Counted from the stretch's first letter, positions 1 to 6,368 are shown. The stretch is 10,125 bases of DNA from Microcaldota archaeon (GCA_023248455.1 JAHFEN010000010.1:1-10125); one strand, 5' to 3'. Program-made: numbers and translations. Notes: generated by a model not told the origin, from the letters alone.

Positions 1-364
1 TGGCGATTGCGAGCGTGCGAACTGAGGACGCTTTGCCGCTTCCTTTGCTGTCAAAGCAGATCACAAACCATTTGTGTTCGCCGGCAGTGAGCGGAAAGCC
101 AGCCGCAGCCGACTGCACGGCGCCTGATTCCAACGCCACGTTGCCAGCCGCAACTGAGTCATCAATGTAGAGGCTGCAGGCAAGGGAGGGGCTATTGTGG
201 CTTGCCGCCACCCAGGAAAAAACCGGAGCCGGATCGGTAGTGGCCTCGCCGTTTGCTGGGGAGATCAGGGTGACCGTGGGGGGCACTGCGGACAGTGCTC
301 CTATGAAAAGGGCTATGGAGCACAGTGGAAGCGCGAATCTGGCAAATGAAGAAGTAATGCCCAT
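1..364 (-). CDS. Secreted protein with Ig/Fn3-like domain, N-terminal part (C-terminus outside window)
   Basis: The reading frame is open from an ATG at 364 to the window edge, 121 codons, and the gene is cut off there. Residues 1-26 form a good signal peptide: one Arg at position 9, a hydrophobic core (ALPLCSIALFIGA) and an LSA cleavage motif. What follows, beginning PPTVTLISPANG, looks like an immunoglobulin or fibronectin-III-like beta-sandwich of the kind common in archaeal surface proteins. A Trp, two Cys (in ACSLYID and VICFDS) and a GEHKWFV strand fit that fold. An in-frame ATG at 406 would add 14 residues and spoil the short signal-peptide N-region. A TATA-like TTATTAAA at 386-393 places transcription at about 364, so a leaderless start at 364 is preferred. 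It lies downstream of the thermosome on the same strand, probably as a separate unit. The role is unknown; a cell-surface function is inferred. Confidence 0.7.
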   Translation of the reverse strand, partial: MGITSSFARFALPLCSIALFIGALSAVPPTVTLISPANGEATTDPAPVFSWVAASHNSPSLACSLYIDDSVAAGNVALESGAVQSAAAGFPLTAGEHKWFVICFDSKGSGKASSVRTLAIA

Positions 365-385
365 GCAAAAAATATGGAATAGCAG

Positions 386-393
386 TTTAATAA
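386..393 (-). promoter_or_regulatory. TATA-like box for the secreted Ig-like gene
   Basis: TTATTAAA on the minus strand is centred about 26 nt before the ATG at 364, the normal spacing for an archaeal leaderless transcript. The region is AT-rich throughout, so this is a weak call. Confidence 0.35.
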
Positions 394-420
394 TGACTCC
401 TTGCATTGGCTGGGCTTGAA

Positions 421-457
421 AAAATAGCTGGGAAAAAAAATAAAAAATGGAAAAAAA
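421..457 (-). terminator. U-rich terminator after the thermosome gene
   Basis: Directly after the thermosome TAG stop the minus strand carries T-runs of 7, 6 and 8 separated by a few bases, then a T4. Archaeal RNA polymerase terminates on such oligo-T tracts without needing a hairpin. The tract could also help melt a promoter for the next gene. Confidence 0.6.
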
Positions 458-2122
458 CTAATAATCGCCGCCTCCCATGCCGCCGCCAGGCGGCATTCCC
501 TCGCCCCCTGGGCCGCCGGGCGCGCCTCCCCTGCCCTTGGAGGCAATCATGTCATCTATGCGAAGCAGCATCTTTGCAGCTTCTGATGCGGATGCAATGG
601 CCTGCGTCTTCACTTTGAGCGGCTCGAATACCCCAAGCGCCTTCATGTCCGAGATTGCGGATGCGTAAACGTCCACGCCGAAGTGCTCGCCGCCCTCCTT
701 CTTATGCTTGGCGCGCAAGCCCACAAGCGCGTCTATTGCGTCCATGCCCGTGTTCTCCGCAAGCGTCCTTGGGACGATCTCTAGCGACTCTGCGAAAGCC
801 TGTATTGCAAGCTGCTCGCGGCCCCCTATTTCGGTCGCGTATTTCCCAAGCTGCACAGCAAGCTCAAGCTCGGTGGAGCCGCCCCCTGTCACGTAGTGGC
901 CCTCCTCAATTGCAGAGGAGACCGCGCCTATTGCGTCCACTATTGCCCGCTCGCCCTCGGAAACCACGTGGTCTGTGCTGGCGCGAACGAATATTGTCAC
1001 CGACTTGGCGTCCTTGCAGTTCTCCACGAACACCATCTTCTCGCCTGCTATTGACTTCTCGTTCACGTCGCCTGCTGCGCCGAGGTCCTTCGCGGTCAGG
1101 TCGTCGAGCGTGGTTGCGATCTTTGCGCCTGTTGCCCTTCCTAGCTTTTCCATGTCGGACTTCTTCACGCGGCGCACCGCGGATATCCCCTTCTTGTTGA
1201 GGAAGTGCTGCGCTACGTCGTCAATGCCCTTCTGGCAGAATACCACGTTTGCGCCTGTGGCTGAAATTTTCTCCACCATGTCTTTGAGCATCTTCTCCTC
1301 CTGCGCAAGGAAGGCCTGCATCTGGTCAGGTGAGGTTATCTCGATTTTCGCGTCCACTTCGGTCTTCTCGATTTCAAGCGCGCAGTCCAGGAGCGCTATT
1401 TTGGCGTTCTTGATGTTCTTGGGCATTCCCGGGTGCACTATCTCCTTGTCCACAAGCACGCCCTGTATGAGCGCGGTGTCGTTGATGTCCCCGCCCGCCT
1501 TCTTCTCAAGCTTGATGAGCTCGTCGTCGACAACATAGGTGTCGCCCTTTTTCTCAGCCACCTGCGTGACTGCAGTAACAACGAGCTTGGCAAGCGCGTC
1601 CTTGTTTGTCCCAACGCCTATGGATTTGCTTCCCATGGCAATGGATGCGATTTTTTCCAAAGTAGCCTTATCAGATATGGATACCTTGGTTGCAATCTTG
1701 TTCAGGAATTCGGTGCACTTTTTCGAGGCAAGGTCATAGCCCTTCACGATTGTGGAGGCGTGTATGTCCTGGTCCAGGAGGTCGCCCGCCTTCTTGAGGA
1801 GCATGCCTGCGAGCATCACCGCGGTGGTGGTGCCATCGCCCACTTCCTTGTCCTGCGTCTTTGCTATCTCCACCATTATCTTGGCCGCAGGGTGCTCCAC
1901 GTTCATCTCCTCGAGTATGGTCGCACCGTCGTTAGTTATCACAATGTCCCCGAGCTCGGAAACGAGCATCTTGTCCATTCCCTTGGGCCCGAGCGTGGTC
2001 CGCACTATGTTTGCAACTGCGTATGCCACCGCGATGTTTATGCGCTGGGCGTCCCGCCCGAGCACGCGGTTGCTCCCCTCTGGGAGGACCATTACCTGCT
2101 GTCCTTCTAGATTCTTTGCCAT
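458..2122 (-). CDS. Thermosome subunit (group II chaperonin)
   Basis: This is an ATP-driven protein-folding chaperonin, expected to form an eight- or nine-membered double ring with a built-in lid in the cytoplasm. With the start at 2122 it has 554 residues, normal for the family. The N-terminal equatorial domain shows LGPKGMDKML (44-53), NDGATIL (64-70) and the nucleotide-binding GDGTTT (95-100). The apical and intermediate domains follow. The catalytic Asp is D396 in ERAIVDAI, and the C-terminal equatorial half shows VTGGGSTELEL (411-421). The tail (about 531-554) is the expected Gly/Met/Pro-rich segment that projects into the cavity. A GTG at 2131 would add three residues, but that GTG lies inside the Shine-Dalgarno sequence GAGGTGA (2128-2134), which sits 5 nt before ATG 2122, so 2122 is chosen. 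Only one subunit gene is in the window. Two inverted repeats upstream may be regulatory. Confidence 0.97.
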   Translation of the reverse strand: MAKNLEGQQVMVLPEGSNRVLGRDAQRINIAVAYAVANIVRTTLGPKGMDKMLVSELGDIVITNDGATILEEMNVEHPAAKIMVEIAKTQDKEVGDGTTTAVMLAGMLLKKAGDLLDQDIHASTIVKGYDLASKKCTEFLNKIATKVSISDKATLEKIASIAMGSKSIGVGTNKDALAKLVVTAVTQVAEKKGDTYVVDDELIKLEKKAGGDINDTALIQGVLVDKEIVHPGMPKNIKNAKIALLDCALEIEKTEVDAKIEITSPDQMQAFLAQEEKMLKDMVEKISATGANVVFCQKGIDDVAQHFLNKKGISAVRRVKKSDMEKLGRATGAKIATTLDDLTAKDLGAAGDVNEKSIAGEKMVFVENCKDAKSVTIFVRASTDHVVSEGERAIVDAIGAVSSAIEEGHYVTGGGSTELELAVQLGKYATEIGGREQLAIQAFAESLEIVPRTLAENTGMDAIDALVGLRAKHKKEGGEHFGVDVYASAISDMKALGVFEPLKVKTQAIASASEAAKMLLRIDDMIASKGRGGAPGGPGGEGMPPGGGMGGGDY

Positions 2123-2127
2123 GTTTT

Positions 2128-2134
2128 TCACCTC
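2128..2134 (-). promoter_or_regulatory. Shine-Dalgarno site deciding the thermosome start
   Basis: GAGGTGA is a strong match to the 16S rRNA tail, 5 nt before ATG 2122. It contains the alternative GTG at 2131, which argues against that start. Confidence 0.75.
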
Positions 2135-2146
2135 AAGAATATTCGC

Positions 2147-2176
2147 GCTGCCCTGGGCAGCATGGGCGTAAGCCCA
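2147..2176 (-). promoter_or_regulatory. Two inverted repeats between the SSB and thermosome genes
   Basis: Positions 2147-2161 are a 15-base palindrome with 7-bp arms (GCTGCCC) around one central base. Positions 2163-2176 form a second repeat: a 5-bp stem TGGGC/GCCCA whose loop is GTAA as written on the plus strand (TTAC on the transcribed strand). They lie 25-55 nt before the thermosome ATG, in the core-promoter region, with a possible TATA element (GATATT) just upstream. They could be an operator, a 5'-UTR hairpin or the end of the SSB transcript; the sequence does not decide. Confidence 0.4.
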
Positions 2177-2201
2177 ATATCCGGCTTAAGTCTTCCTGCT
2201 T

Positions 2202-2489
2202 TCAGACTTTGGCTATTTTCCCGAATTTGCCTGCAGAAAGCTGCATGTTTCCCTTGTATTCGGAAACCCAGCCGTTCTCAATGCTCACCGAGTCACCCTG
2301 GGAGAACTTGTCGGCGTCCTCGCCCCAAAGCGAGAGCTGGATTTCACCTGAGTCGTCCTTGAGAGTGGCGTTTGCAACGCGCAGCTTCTTGCCAAACTTT
2401 GTTATGACGTCGCGCGCCTCCTCCTTGGTGGATATTTCGCCGCCCACGTTCACGTTTCCAGTCCCTGCCTTAAGTTCGCTGATCTTCAT
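2202..2489 (-). CDS. Single OB-fold single-stranded-DNA-binding protein (Sulfolobus SSB-like)
   Basis: The 95-residue protein is essentially one OB fold. The block GEIQLSLWGEDADKFSQGD, then IENGW, then KGNMQLSAGKFGKIA closely follows remembered Sulfolobus SSB sequence (VKLTLWGKHAG...IENAWTTAFKGQVQLNAGSKTKIAE). The aromatic residues that stack on DNA in that protein have counterparts at W55, W74 and Y78. Such proteins coat single-stranded DNA in replication and repair. The Gly/Arg-rich acidic C-terminal tail of crenarchaeal SSBs, used for partner contacts, is absent; the protein ends at the fold. A longer reading to 2522 is possible, but ATG 2489 has GGAGATGA (2494-2501) 4 nt before it, so 2489 is the start. 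An RNA-binding or RPA-accessory role remains possible. Confidence 0.85.
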   Translation of the reverse strand: MKISELKAGTGNVNVGGEISTKEEARDVITKFGKKLRVANATLKDDSGEIQLSLWGEDADKFSQGDSVSIENGWVSEYKGNMQLSAGKFGKIAKV

Positions 2490-2493
2490 TTTA

Positions 2494-2501
2494 TCATCTC
2501 C
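2494..2501 (-). promoter_or_regulatory. Shine-Dalgarno site for the SSB gene
   Basis: GGAGATGA lies 4 nt before ATG 2489 and decides for that start over the upstream in-frame ATG at 2522. Confidence 0.7.
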
Positions 2502-2536
2502 ATAATTAGAGTAAGCTACCATTAAATGCCAAAAAG

Positions 2537-2544
2537 TATTAATA
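2537..2544 (-). promoter_or_regulatory. TATA box of the SSB gene
   Basis: TATTAATA sits in the otherwise GC-rich gap 2523-2604, about 50 nt before ATG 2489. Transcription would start near 2514, giving a leader of about 25 nt that contains the ribosome-binding site. Nothing else recognisable was seen in this gap. Confidence 0.5.
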
Positions 2545-2604
2545 GGTTGCGCCGGGGCTTTCTCCGAACGCGTACGGTGGAAAATGGCAGGCTTGGAAAA
2601 AACT

Positions 2605-2862
2605 CTATTTTGCTTTCAAATGTGCTTTTATTTCTGATTCCAGGAAGTCCGACTGGTTCATATAGCCTAAAGAAACTGCCTTCTCCAAGGCCGCCATTGC
2701 CCCGGAATAATCGCCGGTCTTGTATTTTGCAACTGCCAGGTTATAGAGGTAGCGTGCGTTTCCGGGGGCAATCTCAAGGGCTTTGTTGAATTCTTCCAAG
2801 GCTCCTGTCCAGTCCTCAAGGCTGCTTTTGTATCCCCCGAGGGAAAAGAAAATTTGGCCCAT
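2605..2862 (-). CDS. Small TPR-repeat protein, start uncertain
   Basis: The 85-residue reading from ATG 2862 holds two tetratricopeptide repeats (about 1-34 and 36-69), helix-turn-helix units that act as protein-protein scaffolds. The second is near-canonical (LAVAKYKTGDYSGAMAALEKA) and the first ends ALEEFNKALEIAPG. A short C-terminal helix follows. ATG 2862 has no ribosome-binding site. The frame continues upstream for 18 more codons that still look like a TPR B-helix (AAYSDAYIAEEKFSPN), to a CTG at 2916 that overlaps the TGA of the upstream hydrolase gene as CTGA. GAGG at 2924-2927 lies 7 nt before that CTG. An in-frame stop at 2926-2928 blocks further extension. So the gene either uses a CTG start (103 residues) or is a 5'-truncated remnant. 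Transcription is presumably with the hydrolase gene. Confidence 0.7.
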   Translation of the reverse strand: MGQIFFSLGGYKSSLEDWTGALEEFNKALEIAPGNARYLYNLAVAKYKTGDYSGAMAALEKAVSLGYMNQSDFLESEIKAHLKAK

Positions 2863-2912
2863 GTTGGGTGAAAATTTTTCCTCGGCTATGTAGGCATCCG
2901 AGTATGCTGCCT

Positions 2913-4196
2913 TCAGGTCCCTTCCTCAAAAGATTCGGAGTATTTTTTCTGCTCTGCCGTCGGCTCCTCGAGGCCGATTCCTTGCGATTGGAGGAGGAGC
3001 CTCGCGACCGCGTCATCCGTCTCTTTCGGAACGTCGTGCACTCCGGCTTTCATTTTCGCGCCTTTGGCAATAAGCTCGCAGCAGAGAGCCTGTATTGCGA
3101 ATGAGCCGTCCATTATTTCTATGGGGTGGCCCTGTCCTGAGGGGCGCGCCAAGTTCACGAGGCGGCCTTCGGACAATAGGTAGAGCGTTTTTCCTGACTT
3201 GAGCCTGTAGCCTGCAATGTTTTCCTTGAGCTCCTCGATTTTGCCGCTCATTCTCCGCAAAGCAGGCTCGTTTATTTCCACATTGAAGTGGCCTGCGTTG
3301 CAAAGTATTGCCCCGTCCTTCATTTTGGAAAAGTGCTGTGCGTCAAGCGCGTTCTTGCTGCCTGTTGCTGTGACAAACAAGTCGCCTTGTTGCGCTGCCT
3401 CATCCATGGCCATTACCCTGAAGCCGTCGTAAAGCGCAGACAGCCCGCGCTGCAGGCCTGACTCGTGCGGCCCAAGCGTGCCGTCTATTTCCACCACTAT
3501 AACATTGGCGCCCATCCCCTTCATTCTCGATGCAACCCCCCTGCCGCACCAGCCGTAGCCGGCTACCACAACCGTTTTTCCGGCTATAAGCTTGTTTGTC
3601 GCCTGCATTATGGCAGTCACAGTGGACTGAGCAGTGCCGAACTGATTATCGAGAAGAAATTTGGAGTGCGCGTTGTTCACTGCGAACACAGGGAGAAGCA
3701 GCTTTCCAGCTTTCTGCATTGCCTGGAGCCTGACAATCCCGGTGGTTGTTTCCTCGCACGCGCCTTTCACTTTTGCAAGCTCGCCCCTGCGCTTGGTGTG
3801 AAGAAGGTTGATGAGGTCGCAGCCGTCGTCTATCACTATGTCTGGCTTGCCATCGAGCACGCTGTTGAGGCAGAAGTAATACTCCTCGTTCGTCTGCCCT
3901 TCCCATGCAAACACATTCATGTTCTGCTGCTTTGCCATTGCCGCAGCAACCGAGTCGTCAGTGGTGAGCGGGTTGCAGGAGGAAGCGAATACTTTTGCCC
4001 CGCCTGCTGCGAGCGTTTCAAGGAGTATGCCCGTCTTTTTCTCGAGGTGGAGCGCTGTCGAGATTGTCATACCTGCAAAGGGCTTTTCCTTCTCGAAGCG
4101 TGCGCGGATGCTGGCAAGCGCAGGCATGTTTCTCCTTGCCCACTCAAGCTCGGCCTCGCCTTTTTTTGCCAAAGAAGCGTCTTTTACTTTTGACAT
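2913..4196 (-). CDS. ahcY: S-adenosylhomocysteine hydrolase (adenosylhomocysteinase family)
   Basis: It catalyses NAD-dependent reversible hydrolysis of S-adenosylhomocysteine to homocysteine and adenosine, which removes product inhibition of methyltransferases. The 427 residues match the archaeal form, which lacks the long eukaryotic C-terminal extension. Visible features are the substrate segment SSCNPLTTDDSVAAA (72-86), DDGCD (123-127), EETTTG (148-153), the Lys/Asp pair K179 and D183 in SKFLLDN, the Rossmann motif GYGWCGRG (213-220), AGHF (301-304) and GHP (356-358). The end, EQKKYSESFEEGT, is the natural family terminus with Phe for the usual Trp. A longer frame to 4244 would place a TATA box inside the coding region, so ATG 4196 is chosen. 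At least one archaeal homologue (Methanocaldococcus) prefers S-inosylhomocysteine, so substrate choice is not settled by sequence. Confidence 0.95.
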   Translation of the reverse strand: MSKVKDASLAKKGEAELEWARRNMPALASIRARFEKEKPFAGMTISTALHLEKKTGILLETLAAGGAKVFASSCNPLTTDDSVAAAMAKQQNMNVFAWEGQTNEEYYFCLNSVLDGKPDIVIDDGCDLINLLHTKRRGELAKVKGACEETTTGIVRLQAMQKAGKLLLPVFAVNNAHSKFLLDNQFGTAQSTVTAIMQATNKLIAGKTVVVAGYGWCGRGVASRMKGMGANVIVVEIDGTLGPHESGLQRGLSALYDGFRVMAMDEAAQQGDLFVTATGSKNALDAQHFSKMKDGAILCNAGHFNVEINEPALRRMSGKIEELKENIAGYRLKSGKTLYLLSEGRLVNLARPSGQGHPIEIMDGSFAIQALCCELIAKGAKMKAGVHDVPKETDDAVARLLLQSQGIGLEEPTAEQKKYSESFEEGT

Positions 4197-4226
4197 AGGA
4201 ACGCACCGGATGGATTTGAGCGCCAG

Positions 4227-4238
4227 AATATATATTAA
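4227..4238. promoter_or_regulatory. Shared symmetric TATA box between divergent genes
   Basis: AATATATATT (4227-4236) is a perfect palindrome followed by AA. It is centred 35 nt from the hydrolase ATG (4196, minus) and 30 nt from the RqcH-like ATG (4262, plus). These distances fit transcription starts a few bases before both genes. No second TATA element is visible in this 65-nt gap, so one box probably serves both directions. Confidence 0.6.
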
Positions 4239-4261
4239 CTGCATTCCGCCTCAAGACAGGC

Positions 4262-5134
4262 ATGCAGAAAATGTCCGGGCTGGATTTGCAATTTGCCGCA
4301 TCAGAGCTTGCGCATCTTGCGGGCAAGAGGGTAGCGAAAATAAGGAGAACCGAGGAAGGTGTTTTCCTTTTCAAGATAGGGAGCGGGGAAATGCTGTTCG
4401 AGCCGGGCGTGCGGCTGCACTTGACGCGCCAGGCGCTTAAGGCAACCGAGGCGCCTGACGGGTTTGTGGGATACCTCCGGAAGAATTTTGAGGGGAAGAC
4501 CGCTGCGGAAATAATGCAGGTGCCCAGCGAGCGGATAGTTGAGATAACAACAAAAAGCAAGGAAAAGCTCGTATTCGAACTGTTCAGGAAGGGCAATGTC
4601 ATCGCAATTGGCGAGGATGGCATTATTGCAGCCTGCCTGGAAAAGGACGAGACCGGCGGGAGGAGGATTGCGCGGGGGGAAAGGTATGCATACCCCAAAG
4701 CCACTTCTTTTGAGATAAAAAAGCCTGAGAAAATTGCCTTCGCCGTGCAATTGAACGAAAAAGGCGAGCCTGTTTCCTACTCGGTGGACGGGTCAGGGCA
4801 GGGGCGCGCATTTCAGACTTTTTCAGAGGCCGCTGATTTCTACTATGCCAATGCCCCGAAAGAAAGCGAGGAAGAAAAGGCTGCCTCTGCAAACCTGAAG
4901 AAGCTACAGGGGAGGCTGGAATCGCAGCAGAAAACCCTTGCCGGGCTTTCCGAAAAAAGGGCTCAGGCAAAAATTGCAGGCGATGCCATTTATGCGGATT
5001 TTGAGAAAGTGGAGTCTCTCCTCTCGCTTGTGCGGCAGATGAAAAAAGCCGGGAAGAATGAGGAGGAAATAAACCGCGAGCTTGAGAGGCACAAGGCAAA
5101 GATTAAAGGGGCTGAAATTGAAATCGAAATGTAG
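4262..5134 (+). CDS. RqcH/NEMF-family protein, NFACT-N domain and coiled coil only
   Basis: RqcH/NEMF proteins bind stalled large ribosomal subunits and recruit tRNA to add C-terminal tails that mark the nascent chain. The 290 residues show the NFACT-N domain (about 4-185): MSGLDLQFAASEL, RLHLTRQA, APDGFVGYLRK, VFELFRKGNVI and RRIARGERYAYP. Then come FSEAADFYYANA and a long charged coiled coil (about 200-285). The functional Asp-Arg pair of NFACT-N appears here as Glu-Arg (E90-R91). The protein stops where the NFACT-R domain should begin; family members are usually about twice as long, and nothing resembling NFACT-R lies in the 59 nt before the convergent gene. ATG 4262 and ATG 4271 are both possible starts; the second matches the family N-terminus (MSGLDL) better. 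Tail synthesis by this protein alone is uncertain. Confidence 0.85.
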   Translation: MQKMSGLDLQFAASELAHLAGKRVAKIRRTEEGVFLFKIGSGEMLFEPGVRLHLTRQALKATEAPDGFVGYLRKNFEGKTAAEIMQVPSERIVEITTKSKEKLVFELFRKGNVIAIGEDGIIAACLEKDETGGRRIARGERYAYPKATSFEIKKPEKIAFAVQLNEKGEPVSYSVDGSGQGRAFQTFSEAADFYYANAPKESEEEKAASANLKKLQGRLESQQKTLAGLSEKRAQAKIAGDAIYADFEKVESLLSLVRQMKKAGKNEEEINRELERHKAKIKGAEIEIEM

Positions 5135-5186
5135 TTGATTGGAACGCTGAGGCCAAGGAGTAAGAAGACCAAGATTTGGCTTTCGG

Positions 5187-5193
5187 TTTTTAT
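5187..5193 (+). terminator. Weak T-rich terminator after the RqcH-like gene
   Basis: TTTTTAT lies at the end of the 59-nt convergent gap and abuts the stop of the facing ACT gene. It fits a short archaeal oligo-T terminator for the plus strand. Confidence 0.3.
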
Positions 5194-5592
5194 TCATTCC
5201 TCGAGGTTCATCATGCTTTTCAGCACCCTCTTTGCCTTGGTGGTCTTGTCCACGCGCACGGCGACAATGCAGATCCCTTTCTCCTTTGCCACGTAGTAGA
5301 GGTTGAGCACGCGTATCTTTTCCTTTGCAAGAATCCCGGTGAGGGAGGCCATCTGCCCTGGCTCGTCCTTGATGAGCACCACGAGGATTTCGGATTCTAG
5401 GACATTGTAGCCGTTGGCCTTGAGTATGGACGAGGCCTTTTTCGCATCCTTGACAAAGAAGGAAAGTATTGCCTTGTTGTCCATGGATACCACGCTAAGC
5501 GAGTCGATGTTGATTTTCGAATTGCCAAGCAGGTAGGAAATGTCCGCAAGCACGCCGACTTTGTCGTCCGCAACCACTGTAAGCTGTTCCAT
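5194..5592 (-). CDS. Double ACT-domain protein (second of a tandem pair)
   Basis: The 132 residues are two ACT domains end to end (about 1-67 and 68-132) with no catalytic domain. ACT domains bind amino acids or similar ligands at dimer interfaces and regulate metabolism or transcription. The first begins MEQLTVVADDKVGVLADIS and continues INIDSLS; the second has the typical DEPGQMASLTGILA followed by IRVLNLYYVAKEKGI. It is strongly similar over its full length to the gene immediately upstream (start 5992), so the two are tandem duplicates. Its ATG is 1 nt after that gene's TAA, with AAGGT about 10 nt upstream, which suggests translational coupling. The proteins may pair as heteromers. The ligand and target are not evident; no biosynthetic enzyme is adjacent. 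Confidence 0.88.
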   Translation of the reverse strand: MEQLTVVADDKVGVLADISYLLGNSKINIDSLSVVSMDNKAILSFFVKDAKKASSILKANGYNVLESEILVVLIKDEPGQMASLTGILAKEKIRVLNLYYVAKEKGICIVAVRVDKTTKAKRVLKSMMNLEE

Positions 5593-5593
5593 T

Positions 5594-5992
5594 TTACTCG
5601 ACCTTCACAAGGTATGATTTAAGCATGCTCTTTGCCTTTTTCGGCTTGTCCACCTTTATTGCGTCAAGCGAAAACCCATCGCCGCGCGCAAGCAGGTACA
5701 GGCTCCCGATGTTCACGTCGCCTTCCTTCAGTATTTTAGAGACCTTGGAAAGCTCGCCAGGCTCGTCTTTTACCTTCACTATGAGTATTTCGGACTCGAG
5801 CACCTTGTAGTTGTTCGCGGTAAGCAGGCTGGCAGCGCGCTTCTCGTCTTTGACCGTTATATTTATCATCACCTTTCCGCCGTAGACCTCTGCAGAGAGC
5901 GACTCGATGTTCAGCTTTGCCTTGCCAAGTATGTAGGAGATGTCCGCAAGCGCGCCTATTTTGTCGTCTGCCACTATGGTGATTTGCTTCAT
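5594..5992 (-). CDS. Double ACT-domain protein (first of a tandem pair)
   Basis: This is also 132 residues with two ACT domains: MKQITIVADDKIGALADIS with LNIESLS in the first, and DEPGELSKVSKILKE with VNIGSLYLLARGDG in the second. It aligns with its downstream paralogue without visible length difference; the loop after LNIESLS differs (AEVYGGKV against VVSMDNKA), and that is near where a ligand pocket would lie. ATG 5992 is supported by GGGAG at 5997-6001, 4 nt away, and by a TATA box at 6023-6031. It is the first gene of a two-gene operon. A stand-alone amino-acid-sensing regulator is the family-based inference; no DNA-binding domain is present. Confidence 0.88.
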   Translation of the reverse strand: MKQITIVADDKIGALADISYILGKAKLNIESLSAEVYGGKVMINITVKDEKRAASLLTANNYKVLESEILIVKVKDEPGELSKVSKILKEGDVNIGSLYLLARGDGFSLDAIKVDKPKKAKSMLKSYLVKVE

Positions 5993-6022
5993 GATGCTCC
6001 CGAAAAAGAAACGGGTGCAATG

Positions 6023-6031
6023 CTTATATTT
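6023..6031 (-). promoter_or_regulatory. TATA box of the double-ACT operon
   Basis: AAATATAAG on the minus strand is centred about 35 nt before ATG 5992. The predicted transcript start is near 6001, giving a leader of about 9 nt that just contains the GGGAG ribosome-binding site. Confidence 0.65.
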
Positions 6032-6057
6032 GCTCCCCTTCGTCGATTGTGGATGTC

Positions 6058-6351
6058 TCAGATCCTGTAAACCTGGAGGTGCGGGACGCCGGAAATCATG
6101 ATTGCGCCTGAAACGTCAAGCCCGGCCTCTGATGCAGCCAGCAGCGACTTTTTCCCCAGTATGTTGGCGTTCGCGCAGGAGCGCAGAGCCTCAACGGCTT
6201 CTTTTTGCGTGGCCCTCTCCCCTTTGTAAAAGTGCGCGTGCATCCCGAGATCCAGTCGCAGCTTCCCCTCGGAAAGCACCCTGCCAATAAGCTCATCGTC
6301 GCAGATGGCCGCTACTTGCCCCTGCGGGGTGCTGTGGACCTTGAGGTACAT
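6058..6351 (-). CDS. DUF424 family protein
   Basis: The 97-residue protein matches the small archaeal DUF424 family from end to end: MYLKVHSTPQGQVAAICDDE, then IGRVLSEGKLRLDL, FYKGER, ANILGKKSLLAA and the closing GVPHLQVYRI. The family is widespread in archaea and has no established biochemical role that I can name; a link to translation or RNA is often suspected from its distribution. ATG 6351 has no ribosome-binding site and lies about 24 nt from an AT-rich TATA element (6369-6380), so the mRNA is probably leaderless. It is separated from the ACT operon by the ACT promoter. Confidence 0.88.
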   Translation of the reverse strand: MYLKVHSTPQGQVAAICDDELIGRVLSEGKLRLDLGMHAHFYKGERATQKEAVEALRSCANANILGKKSLLAASEAGLDVSGAIMISGVPHLQVYRI

Positions 6352-6368
6352 GCGGGAATTCCGGAGGA

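Noticed and set aside
655..2110. Long plus-strand open frames (181, 187 and 225 codons) opposite the thermosome gene
   Set aside because: They are antisense frames kept open by the GC-rich codon use of a certain gene, and their products are low-complexity Arg/Ser/Pro- or His/Val-rich.
2905..2930. Programmed frameshift joining the hydrolase to the TPR frame
   Set aside because: The hydrolase ends at its natural family terminus, and no slippery heptamer is present at the overlap.
3465..4193. A 242-codon plus-strand frame opposite the hydrolase gene
   Set aside because: It is a shadow of a fully conserved enzyme gene, with Cys/His-rich composition and no promoter or ribosome-binding site.
4197..4244. 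Longer start of the hydrolase at 4244
   Set aside because: The added 16 residues are encoded by the TATA box and leader, and the family N-terminus fits ATG 4196.
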